DNA of 64,000 bases, taken from NCBI GenBank assembly GCA_022747635.1, contig JAKTNV010000009.1, positions 69,214,407 through 69,278,406 of the forward strand. The letters are read 5' to 3'. Origin of the DNA: Hetaerina americana. Lineage: Eukaryota > Arthropoda > Insecta > Odonata > Calopterygidae. Below, piece after piece: positions 22,611 through 33,004 of this stretch (the first letter of the stretch is position 1; each line of letters opens with the position of its first letter). Under the pieces are notes generated by a model. It saw nothing but the letters and a program-made list of their open reading frames with translations, had not been told where the DNA came from and ran no database searches. A program made the translations under genes and the position numbers.

Positions 22611-22775
22611 CGACGTCACGCTCTCAACGACCATCGTTTTAGAACCCCTCCCCAAAGTTGACGTCACATCCACGCAGTACGTAATCATGCAGGACGTCCG
22701 AAAGATATATTTAAGGATGGATCACGTTGAGTTTTTCTTTTAGGTTTCGGCTGAAGACGTCCATAATTGACGTCA
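22611..22775. promoter_or_regulatory. Cluster of five GACGTC/CRE palindromes
   Basis: GACGTC occurs at 22612, 22660, 22693, 22756 and 22769; two are full TGACGTCA sites (22659-22666, 22768-22775). TGACGTCA is the binding palindrome of CREB/ATF bZIP factors. Five copies in about 165 bp beside a CpG-rich island is far above chance and suggests an enhancer or promoter. Confidence 0.5.
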
Positions 22776-22809
22776 CGCCGTCATTGAGAGTTCTCGATTT
22801 CCGGAACGA

Positions 22810-23850
22810 AGCTGTGTTGAAGTGTTGTTGGACCTCTCGTTCCGAAATGAAGTCACGTTTCTCCCATTAAGGCCAGCTCACTGCAAATGTTAATTTGCCT
22901 ATTCCTCCTAAATGCATCGTGACTTGGAAAAAAATATCTTTTCTCTTCGCGAAGAGATCCCAGAAGCTTTTTCACAAGTGGTAAATTAAATAAACCTTAA
23001 TAAGAGACCTGGGTGAAATGCGCCAAGGAAAAATTGCATCAATTTGCAGATAAAACTGATAGAAACTGGGAAATCGTTACTAAGTAAGTATTGCCTTCAT
23101 GTAGGCTAGGGTTAGGTAGCGATAAAATGAACTTCAGTGCTTGTTCTTACACCTGCCTTCAGCGCATAAGAATATGTTAAAATATTTTACTCCTGCAGGA
23201 GACGTTATTCACTATGCAACAGATTACATCGAGATAGATCCACGGGTTCATTTTTAATTAGAATAAATCATTAAAAATCCACCCTGTTCGTTAAATAAGA
23301 CTTTCCATGAATTTTCAAAAATATAAACTTTTAAACACCATGGTATGAATCATACAACTCCTGGGTTTCATGACTTTAGTATCTTACCATCTGATAAGTG
23401 ATGAAATAGGCATATTTTCTATTAGGGGTAGTTTATTTGTGAGAACAGGAAGGAGAAGGAAATGGCTGGGAAAATGGATTTATATTTAATGAGATACTAC
23501 CCTGATATCAGGATATTAGGAATAGTCGGAGCAGAAATAGGGCAGTTAATAGTGAGAGAAAAAAACAGTGATAAAATGTATGCAAGACGTACAGTATTTC
23601 AACGCCAGGTGATCGTTAAACTGTGTAATGAAAGCTCCATAGCTCACATACAGCTGTAATTCTTCAGTGAACTTGTGCATCTACACGTAGTGGACTTTGA
23701 AAAGTGGACTTCAGGGCTTTCATCATAGAAATTTTTCTCTCCGTGGAAAGGAATGAAAGCTTACCCACTGTGGTCTTATTACTACCAATCTGCTCCCCAA
23801 GCTTACGTCTGCTATTGCTGATATTCTTCTGTTAAAGGTAGGCTCACCAT
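22810..23850. other. Non-coding stretch
   Basis: No gene or repeat recognised; one 65-codon frame at 23462 starts with ATG but has no motif. Confidence 0.4.
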
Positions 23851-23859
23851 AAATACAGT

Positions 23860-24420
23860 CTACACATCTGTACAACGATGCACCCTTTGCCTCTCGTGAC
23901 AAAATACAGCCTGTAATCCCACACTACAATAGTAATCCTTCTTTAATTCCTCATACTGCCTTCCTCCCTTCATTCCATCCAACATCCCTCTCGTGTTCCT
24001 ACTCCTTCGCTTGCCGAACGTTATCCTTGCCATCACAGTCTCCAATCATCACGTAGCCAATCATAATTATGAGCATCCATCTTTCCTGCCCCCTTTGGAT
24101 TTCTTCCAACAATACTCTCTTCTCCTCCACCATGCCTAGGATGTCCTTGTTTGCTTTCCTTTCTGTCCTCTTCACCTTTTTCATCACTCTTCCCACTCAT
24201 ATTACAAAATCCTCCAATCTACGCTCATCATTTTCCTGTAATGACCATGTTTCTTCATCGTACATAACCACGCTCCATAATTAAGTTTTGACGAGTCTTT
24301 CCTATCACTCAATGTCCCTGTCATCACCTCATTTCTCCTCTTGAAAACGTCTAGCCCAATTTGTCCCCTCAAGTCTCTACTACTTTGCATACATCTGTCA
24401 AGCCATGAGTCAAACAAGTA
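23860..24420 (-). pseudogene. Decayed non-LTR retrotransposon C-terminus
   Basis: On the minus strand the translation, spread over several frames, follows the C-terminal region common in arthropod endonuclease/reverse-transcriptase LINEs. FKRRNEVMTGTLSD is followed by a degraded KLNYGAWLCTMKKHGHYRK (cf. the usual YG.ETW..), then VEEKRVLLEEIQRGQERWM, and finally RSRNTRGMLDGMKGGRQYEE followed by LKK. The order and spacing match the family; many stops and shifts show old decay. The element is 5' truncated within the window, and no tail could be defined at its left end near 23.85 kb. The clade is not certain. Confidence 0.7.
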
Positions 24421-24424
24421 AACT

Positions 24425-25820
24425 GTTCCACCTGCTCTTTTTATGGCCTTCTTTTTTAATTTTTACTTAGTTTTTCTCCAAACTGAAAACCATAAAAATT
24501 TGTTTTGTTTACATTGATTTTCACTCCGTCTATCGCATTGACTTTTCAATTCACTCATCATCGCTAGCAACCCCTTGCCTAACTGGTAAACTGAATTTAT
24601 AACGTCCGTTCATTTAATTAATTTTACGAATCCTGAGAGATAAAGGTATTAACATGTGATACAATTACAAGTATTTTTACCATATGGCTTAATAAATTAA
24701 AAAGTCCCACCAGGGGAATAATAGCAGCTAAGTGATGTTAATGTAATGTGAGATTAAGTTTGAAACTTTTATTTTCAACTTAACGTTAGTCGACATCAAA
24801 CGATGCTAGGTGTGAAACTAACCTGCGCATAAATATGAGTTTCCACCATTTAGCAAATTAGATTATGAACGATTATGTCCTTTTAAGTTACATGCCAGCC
24901 ATTTTTTTATCCCGATCGTGGTTTCACTTCTCTATTTTTATGCTTACCATTTACTTATTCAAAATGTATTCCAATTAATTTTCCCTCAAAAACATCCTTC
25001 CCAAGATTGAAATTTTCGAAGCATTGACTTTTGCTACCATTGCTGTTCCCATAATTTACCAAGCACCCATCACTTTGAGGTTGAACATCATACGTAATTT
25101 TCAGAGGTACCTCTGGTCGCATGGCTCTCTGCAACTCCTTAACCATCGCCATTTACCGATTCTCGCTTTATACAACCTAACCTGATATTTATTGAGAAAA
25201 TCATCCGTAGAGCTTGGGTCATCACATTTTGTATATTTTCTGCCCCGCGTTTTATGAAACTAATTTTTCGTTTTCTATTGCAACTGCTATGGCAAAAATG
25301 AATGAAACTGGAATGTAACAATTATGGCAGATGCCATTCTTGTAGTTTTTGAAGTCGAACTATCCATATTGGCTTTGTGATACCTCAAATTTCTCTTAAA
25401 TTACTATCACAAGGGGTGGGATTATCATCTGAACTTTGAGTTTTAGTTATATACCTCAGCTTTCTCTCATCATTGGTTCATCAGGTAGCCCCAATGGCGT
25501 AATTCCTCATTTTCATCCCTTGTACATTGTAAACCATAACTAACCTCAGGCAGTTAGTTGCTGTATCGCATGTAGTTTTAAAAAATATTAATTTAGCGTT
25601 GAAAGGATATGACCTAAATAAAGTAATTGGAGTAGCACCATTAGATATTATTTCTACGTAAGTCATACATTATTTTACTACATAAGGTCTAAATGATTTA
25701 ATCTATTTACTCACTATATAAATAGGGGTAGAGCATATGAGAGATTATAATTTCTTTGCCAGATGGCCCAGGCTCGAATCAATGTTACGGGCTTGTCGGG
25801 CAACCAAATGCCTATCGGAG
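24425..25820. other. Non-coding stretch
   Basis: AT-rich, with no recognised coding, LINE continuation or repeat. Confidence 0.4.
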
Positions 25821-25822
25821 AG

Positions 25823-25970
25823 GAAAAAAAAACAGAAAAAAACAAAATTAATAATATAAAAAAAAGAAAGAAAAAAAACCAATTAAAAAAAAACAAAATA
25901 AAAAAAAGACTGAAAAAAAATATATATATTTATACATAAATATAAATTGTATATGCAAAACAAAAAAAAA
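25823..25970. repeat. A-rich low-complexity tract
   Basis: About 150 bp of A-runs broken by C, G or T, then ATATATATTTATAC. The preceding 25755-25822 holds GGCTCGAATC-like sequence, so this may be the tail of an old retroposed sequence; that reading is weak. Confidence 0.6.
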
Positions 25971-25974
25971 GTTG

Positions 25975-27070
25975 TTTGTAGACCAGACTTATAGTAATAT
26001 GTTTAATTTTAAAATATTTAGGATTAGTTAACGTCGTGTTGACGTGATAATGGGCAACATGTTCCAGCCCTTAAGTTAAGGTAATTTAATTTAGTCTCTC
26101 TTCTTAATTTACGGCCAATTGCCAACCCACTAGTGGTCTTTCTTTCAACTTCTCCTTCACTAACACTGGAAAGGTACACGTTCGTCACTTACACTTTCGT
26201 TCGTTATTATATCCCATGTGAAATTGTACAACCACTACAGCTGAAGGGGTGGACGATGTCGCACCGAAGCAGTTTTACAAGATAGGGCAAACACCCAGAC
26301 AAAATGGGGTTCTGGTCTGGTCTGGAGAGATCTTACGGCTACATAGATCACAGTATTAAGAAGCCAATGGGTACACATATAGAGGGCGCCAGTCGATAGA
26401 GTTCAGCTTGTATTCTAATCCACCGGCCATGATAGGATTTAAGGAATATTTTCAAGAATCGTAGGTATGAGGTATTTGTGCATTATTGGGCATCTTTTAC
26501 TATGTCAAATATTTGAAAAAGTTTATAGAACCAAAATTTGAATTGAAGTACAATTCAGATGCTCTTAAACTTCATCGAAATCAAGTTAACCATTAAGTTA
26601 ATTTCGGTACCCGTTCTATGATTTGCATAAAATTTGATAATTCCTAATTCACCGGTCTCACAGTGCTTATCTGACTGAACATATGACTCCAAATACAACC
26701 CTATTTTAATATTGCCCTTTCTTAACATCCCTAGAATAGATTAAAGATGGTGGAAAAATGAAATTGGCTATAATGAAAACTGGGCAATCGTCTAAGAATG
26801 TTCAACAAGCTCGGCATACTGCATCCGATTTAGAAAAGAACGTAAATTTAAATTTACCAGAAAGAACACAGTAAAAGTCTTCACAATTCACTTTTAATGG
26901 CAGCACAGCCAATAATAACCAGCCAAAGAATAATCCCTTGAAATAAAAGTTGGTAAATCTCTGATAAATTTAAAAAAATATCAGAAAACCCACAATATGT
27001 GGCTGTAATGACAGAGCAGTAAGTATCTGAGGAAAAATAAAAGAGATCTAATTAAAATAAACTTTCATAG
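25975..27070. other. Non-coding stretch
   Basis: No recognised gene or repeat before the mariner copy. Confidence 0.4.
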
Positions 27071-27077
27071 ATTGATA

Positions 27078-27830
27078 CGAGGGTCATCCGGAAAGTAGTA
27101 CCCGTTCGTGCCGCATGAAGTGCTGACGACGCGAGTAGCCGCTGGACGAGGTCAGATAGCTTCAGTGGCTTGTCTGCCTTCTCTGAGCCAAGTTGCGTGA
27201 CGCTAGCATTGCCTGTGTTGTTTCTGTGATTGTTTACAATGTTTAAAAAAATTGAGAACGCCGCCAGTTGTGAAGTGAGGGCAGTGATTAAATTCCTCAA
27301 TGCAAGAAACGTTCGCCCATGTGATATTCATCGCCAATTAAAGGAGGTGTATGGAGACAATGTAATGGACGAGTCGTCTGTTCGGCGGTGGTGTCGCAAC
27401 TTCAACATGGGGAGGGGGAACACACACGACGATGAGCGTTCGGAGAGACCGTCTGTCATTACAGACCAACTGGTGAGCTCAGTTGACGAATTCGTGAGGA
27501 ACGATCGGCGCGTCACAATTGATGACATCTGTGAGCATTTTCCCAATGTTTCTCGAACAATTGTTCATGAAATTGTTAAACACCATCTGCATTATGCAAA
27601 AATTTGTGCAAGATGGGTCCCTCGCGTATCTCAATGAGCTGGCGGCGAAGGACTATGCAGCAGGAATACAGAAACTTGTCACACGTTATGACAAATGCCT
27701 TAATTTGCTTGGAGATTATGTTGAGAAGTAGTTTAAAGTATCCTCTTTCAAATAAAATTTTTTATGTTTGTTAATATTTACTTTTGTGTCTTTATTTCAC
27801 GAACGGGTACTACTTTCCGGATGACCCTCG
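27078..27830 (+). mobile_element. Internally deleted mariner, copy 2
   Basis: 753 bp between TA dinucleotides (27076-27077 and 27831-27832), with perfect 33-bp inverted repeats beginning CGAGGGTCAT. It is collinear with, and nearly identical to, the copy at 3526-4278 but on the plus strand. Identical length and deletion junction mean the deleted form itself was copied, so it is a non-autonomous element mobilised in trans. The host sequence around it is ordinary AT-rich DNA. Confidence 0.94.
27239..27731 (+). pseudogene. Mariner transposase remnant: HTH domain plus C-terminal tail
   Basis: The ATG at 27239 opens 132 codons (to 27637) encoding the bipartite helix-turn-helix DNA-binding region: an N-terminal helix set (VIKFLNARNVRPCDIHRQL), the DDERSERPSV linker, a second domain (DRRVTIDDICEHF) and CARWVPR. 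The bases encoding CARWVPR also encode, one frame over, the start of the C-terminal tail FVQDGSLAYLNELAAKDY...KLVTRYDKCLNLLGDYVEK (27599-27731). The whole catalytic domain is absent. An AATAAA signal follows at about 27751. The upstream TTG triplet at 27230 is not needed as a start. Confidence 0.9.
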
Positions 27831-27834
27831 TAGT

Positions 27835-29255
27835 TATAGAAATTAATATAAAATAACACTTAATTTTGAATAAATATCCTTATTTGATGCTCAAATTAAA
27901 AATCAAATAAAATGTTTATGATTATTTTTCATTAAATTTGGTTTACAACGTCAAGCTGTTTATACATTCACGCATATGCATATATACATGTAATTTCAAT
28001 GTGTTTAATTATTTATTCCCAGTAGTATTTTTTACAATAATCACCTTTTATCTAATTCTTGAAATGTATTATAATGTCTTACGATAGCTGACTTCCATGT
28101 CGCCGTCACAGTTTCATTTCATTTCGACAGCTAGTAAAATAAGTTCATTAAATTCCTTAAAATATTGTCATCAAATGGTTAAAATACAAATAGAATGAGA
28201 AAAAGTTTAGTGCTGCTAAATTAAAAAATCTTCTGCACCATTGGGCGTCGCTGATTTTCCCGTGGATTCACGCAATTTCTAACAGTTTCGTCGAATCCAG
28301 CCACGCTTCCATTGTCCTCTGGTGACGTTTAACTATGCAGAGGCAAAAGCGTCATCGTACCCATTACCTTTGGCAATTGACGTCATCATGCGTGTCTCTT
28401 ACCGATCAAAGGGGCTGTTTTATACACCAGAATCGGAGGATCAACGTCATCACCGCGTCTGCTCTGGCGGCGACACCATCGCCGGTTGGTTCCTTTCGGA
28501 GTTGCCAGTACGTTGCTACACATACATTCAAGCACTAATGTTGTATGCAAAATATCTCTTGACCAACTCTAATTTTGCTGGTTATCAAATGGAGACGAAT
28601 TCATTCCAGTCTAATTGGACCATTCTAATGGTAGTGTTTGCATTATATCATTATTTTTCCCTTCATAACGGAAGACAAATGAGGTAGTACTGGGCATGGT
28701 TGGGGGGTGAGAGAAACATTTGGATCTACATGATTTTAATGCAACACATATTCTTCCCATTAGCCATTATTATTTAATATATTACTTAATTATCATTAAT
28801 TAATGTATGTACTTACAGACATTGTAAGGTGATGCACAAATCCCGTGAATCAAGATAGATTTTACACAAAGCAAAAACAAATGCGATTATTAAACATGTC
28901 AATCACCATCAATTTATATATGAATTCCATTTACATACATTTTTTATTTGCTATGAAACAAGTGTAGTTTCATGAGTATTTAGGTCAGTGGCATGTATTC
29001 TTTATTTCATTTTCAAAATTACAACGCATCCAGTAGTTAACCGCGAACACAATCACGTCTTTTTGCTAACCGTTTAATGGTAACCTAGAGTTAGTTTGCT
29101 CCTTCAGGAACACTTGCTAGTTATTAACGCATATTTGGTTAATATTAGCTGAGAAAAAGCGAATTTCATAACATTAATTTTCAGTAGGAACATCAATGTT
29201 CGTCCTTTAAGCTCGCCGTATTACTTAAGTCATGTTAGCCTCCAGTTAGAATATG
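27835..29255. other. Non-coding with a CRE site
   Basis: AT-rich overall. A slightly GC-richer block at 28230-28530 contains a perfect TGACGTCA at 28378-28385. The 121-codon open frame at 28322-28687 has no ATG at its start and no recognised motif. Confidence 0.4.
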
Positions 29256-29261
29256 GACTAG

Positions 29262-29515
29262 GAATTTCAGGACGATGTTGAGGCTAGGAAAACCAGAAAA
29301 TATAAAGCGACCGATGGATAGAGGAGATATAAATATTTGAGGGCTATGCGAGGTAAGATGGAAGAATGACGGGAATTACTGTTGCGACTAATACACAGCA
29401 GAGGGGATGAGAGTCAACGAGAAGTGGCAGTAATGTTGAGCAAAAAGATGGGAAGAAGCGTCATGGATATGCGTAGCCCAGGCGAGTGATGGGCTGTTAT
29501 AAATAAAAGTGACCG
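29262..29515 (+). pseudogene. LINE endonuclease-domain fragment
   Basis: The translation gives FRTMLRLGKPENIKR, then MDRGDINI, a stop, GLCEVRWKNDGNYCCD, a stop and EGMRVNEKWQ. This is the N-terminal part of the apurinic-type endonuclease of non-LTR elements (usually WNVRTM...LE...M....DI.GL.E.RW...G). A degraded VAVML/KM-like stretch follows. Only the N-terminal portion survives, so it is a fragment rather than a 5'-truncated copy. It may belong to the same LINE family as 23860-24420, in the opposite orientation; this cannot be proven here. Confidence 0.7.
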
Positions 29516-29874
29516 CTTAATCACGGTTATAGAGTATTATATGTTTAATATCGTTAATTAGGTGTAGATATCTACCTTTCACTTGTATTCAGTCCAAAGC
29601 GTATTGTGCAACGGTAGAGTATTGGGACACACATCAACGTTCATAGCAGTTTGAGGCAATCATCAACACCAAATCAAGCTACTAAATTACACATGCCTGA
29701 CACTAATATAATGTTTATTAAACAATTAAGTTTATTATTAAGGAATGTTTGCGAAATGGAAGGTTGCTTGCCCATGGTTACCCATACGTACTGGTTCTAT
29801 CTCGAAAATTAATATGCCACGTTCCGCGTGCGTGCGTGGATTCATAACGCTATCGATACGTGATAAATAAGCTC

Positions 29875-30450
29875 GGGAAATTGGATGCGGAGACCATGAC
29901 CATGATTTAGGATACTTATGGATATGAAACAGTGTCCCAAGTAATGGTTTTCCGCTGGCATAAGATGTGCCGGGAGGGTAGAGAGGAGATTGAGGACGAG
30001 GAACGCCCTAGACGTCCGTTAACGACACAAAACGACGAAAATTTGTAAGAAGTTAGAAAAATGACGCCTCAGTTCCAGAATGATAGCACAAGAGTTTAAT
30101 CCTCCAAAAACTGCAGTATCCTGCATTCTTACAGAAAATTTAGCTACGAGAAATGTGCGTGCCTACGTGATGCCGGAAGATCAGAAGGACACTCGTGCGG
30201 CAATGTCGCGTGGTCTTTTGGACCCCTGTGAAAGTGACCTACAGCCTCGATTTAATATCGCCGGACTTGATTTTGTTTCGACGAATAAAAATGAGCTTGA
30301 AAGGCAACCATTTTGGAACGCTGGATAACGTCCAAAAGGCCGTAAAGAGGTTCCTGTACAAGGTTCCAGTCATCGCTTTCCAGGAAGCGTACCGAGACTG
30401 TTACAGGCGCTGGAATCGGCGTGCGTCGATGCACAAGGTTTTCAAGTAAT
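29875..30450 (+). pseudogene. Second mariner family, internally deleted remnant
   Basis: From about 29875 the frames give YGYETVSQVMVFRWHKMC, REGREEIEDEERPRRPLTTQ, ND then RMIAQEFNPPKTAVSCILTE and EDQKDTRA: the helix-turn-helix half of a mariner transposase distinct from the 753-bp family. At about 30225 this switches to the C-terminus: SPDLILFRRIKMSLKGNHFG, TLDNVQKAVKRFLYKVPVIA, FQEAYRDCYRRWNRR. The first two catalytic aspartates and their surroundings are missing, and the third region (SPDL) is at the join. Stops and frameshifts show it is older than the 753-bp copies. Terminal repeats were not identified. Confidence 0.8.
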
Positions 30451-30479
30451 TTAGCGATTTCCCGTTTGATTTGCAATTT

Positions 30480-31700
30480 ATCTTTTTCTTGGGTGTATTT
30501 TACTTATTTTTGGGATAGGCCCCGCAAATCATGTACAGTTTATTATCTGATGATTTTTTAGGAGTGCACGACCTCTAATTAGTGAGGGTTTCAATGTAAA
30601 ACTTCATCAGGTAGCATCCTTAGGAAACAGTGCACATGTCCGCACAGGTGGTTGGAGAAATTAATGTATTAACAAAGGTATTTGAGTTGAGAACATGAGC
30701 TGTAGGATATGGACATAAAAGTGACATTATTAATAAAGTAGTAAGTGCATAATGATTTCATTGCCTCTTGTGATTTCAAATCATGAAGTACCATGTTTTG
30801 ATTGAAATATATCAGCCAGTCAACCTGAAAGGTGAAACTTGATGAAGGCCCTAATTCTTAAATGATAATTTTAGCATAGTTGCTGATTTAAGTATTAATT
30901 GGTACATTTTTAGTTATTAAAATAATAATATGAAGTGCTGGTAGTAATCCATTTATTCGGTAATTGCAATGTAACAAATCAACCACCCATCTAAAGCGTC
31001 AAAGATGGTTTCCTCTCTCCTGGAAGAGAACGCTCTCTGATATAGGGTTGCTCTCTAGTACAAGGAGCTTGTATCGCTATGGGTGAGATGTTTTGTTTTT
31101 CTCGCTTTCCAATGGAATAAAGGTTCGAGGTTAGAGTTTTTGAATTTTCGTGCCCCGAACAACTGGTAACATTTAATGAATGAAATGGCGCAGGCATATA
31201 GTAAAATATATTAGTCCTGACTTAAGTGAAAGTAAATATGACATTTTTTCAAACATGATAAATGTGCTTATAAAAAAATGAAATGAAAATAAAAACAAGT
31301 TGTTTTAAGTTGGAAAAGTCTGGAGGTGTTACTTCAACTTTCAAGATCTCTTTTGACCCGCCATAAATCGGTCCGATTCGTAAGTACTTCTTGCGTACCA
31401 TAGAATGTTTAATAATTTGGGGCATATATAGTAAGTACGCTAAAGGTTATCATGTTTCTTTTAAAAGTGTGCACATCATTAAGACAACAACTGTTAGTTA
31501 TATTAAAAGTACGCTTCATAAATATATGCAGATACCTGGTTACTTCAACCTATTTCAAAGCTGACGTTCCGGTTGACTGAATTCTACATGTGGTTGTTTA
31601 CATTTTGGCAAGCCAAAATGATCAACGTAGTATACACACGCACTAAAGAGCGGCAGGGTGTGAAACTCTCATCTTATGAACCTCTTCGCATGAGTCCATG
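30480..31700. other. Non-coding stretch
   Basis: No gene or repeat recognised. Confidence 0.4.
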
Positions 31701-31750
31701 AACTTAGGGAATATAAAATAACACCCCGGGCTTGCTGCTGGCCGGCAAGC

Positions 31751-31826
31751 CACGTGAGTCTCGCTTCCGGGAGGAGAAGATAGATGTCACGTGTTGTCCG
31801 ATCACGACAAAGGGAGCAAGCACGTG
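31751..31826. promoter_or_regulatory. Three CACGTG E-boxes
   Basis: Perfect CACGTG palindromes at 31751-31756, 31788-31793 and 31821-31826, within 76 bp. CACGTG is the site for bHLH-type factors such as CLOCK/CYCLE and Myc/Max. The surrounding 31.72-32.1 kb is GC-richer than its flanks and includes open frames without domains. Confidence 0.4.
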
Positions 31827-31899
31827 TCCGCTTCGGTGTGGAGAGAGAGTTACGAAAGGTTCTGGCGCATGGATGAAGATAATGAGGACGTCATTGAAT

Positions 31900-32735
31900 G
31901 GTGTGAGGGAACCGTGCTAAGAGATCGGCTCTTCTCCACTATTGGACCGCTGTCCCTTTCGCAACGCGGTGTCATATCGATTGATAGGAAAACAAACGGG
32001 CACTTCACTGAATGCGTCGCGTGGAACTCATCCGCCGGGAGTGTGTGGTGGACTCGCGCAGTCATTAATTAATGATGTCGGATTAACACAGTGGTCAGGG
32101 AGGGCCCTTTTCTTCCTACGCCAAAGTATCTCGGGTTCATTTCTCGACGAATATTTGAAGGGCCGATGGGAAAGCACTTGCACAGCCATTTTTTTGAGTG
32201 AAATATTTACGGACATTTTAGCATAAAAGTAACTTTATTCTATGAAAAATATTTGTAAATAATGCTATTATACAATCCCACGAGAGTAGAACCAATAATT
32301 TACATTCCCTAAGATTTAATTTAGCTGTAGAAATACTCTCGTATATCTGCGTTCATATTGCTCAATTGGAAAATTAGAATAAAAGAACTTCAAGCAGCGT
32401 AATGAATATTGAAAATATTACAATAATTGCATAGTTATTACGCATCCTAAACCGCTCGTCTAACAGACCTAGAACTAACATACAGACCCTTCTAACTTTT
32501 GAGAAAAGAATTTTTTAAATAGTTTGTAACATTGATTGTTGACGCCGTAAAATATTATTGCCGATTATCTCTCGAAGTTTCTTTGATTTAGGTCATACTA
32601 TGATTAAGAGATGTATTAGTTTTGCATAGTCCTAATAAGGAGAACTACCGAATTTCATAAGATGATTACCTAATATCCAATAGGTCAATCACAGGATGTA
32701 TTGCTCGCAAGTGGCAGAGTAACTAACACTACGTA
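31900..32735. other. Non-coding stretch
   Basis: Moderate GC to 32110, then AT-rich; no coding motif recognised. Confidence 0.4.
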
Positions 32736-32739
32736 TGCA

Positions 32740-33000
32740 TATAATCTCACTGATGATTGAAAGTCATCCTTACAATGCAGTAATTGCAGAGTGTAAAAGT
32801 CATACGCCTTGAACAGGATTCAAATCCCGGTCAAGGCAAATGATTTTTACTCTCATAAATTGTTGCCTTGTAATGGGCATATTACAGATTTCTGCGTTAA
32901 AAGTTACTGCCGCGGCATCCCACGCAGTATCATGTAGGTAGTCATTCCTACTAGGGTAAGGGGGTGTCCAGAAGCCCCGGGACCAACACTTGAGTCATCC
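32740..33000 (+). repeat. tRNA-derived SINE, family 3, copy B
   Basis: A decayed tRNA-like head ends with GGATTCAAATCCCGGTCAAG (B box and 3' stem), followed by GCAAATGATTTTTACTCTCA and AAATTGTTGCC, as in the minus-strand copy at 17400-17580. Further downstream body sequence (to about 33000) is not alignable by eye with copy A. Confidence 0.55.
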
Positions 33001-33004
33001 AGTC

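Noticed and set aside
28322..28687. 121-codon open frame
   Set aside because: Begins with GTG, no homology recognised, no splice or promoter support.
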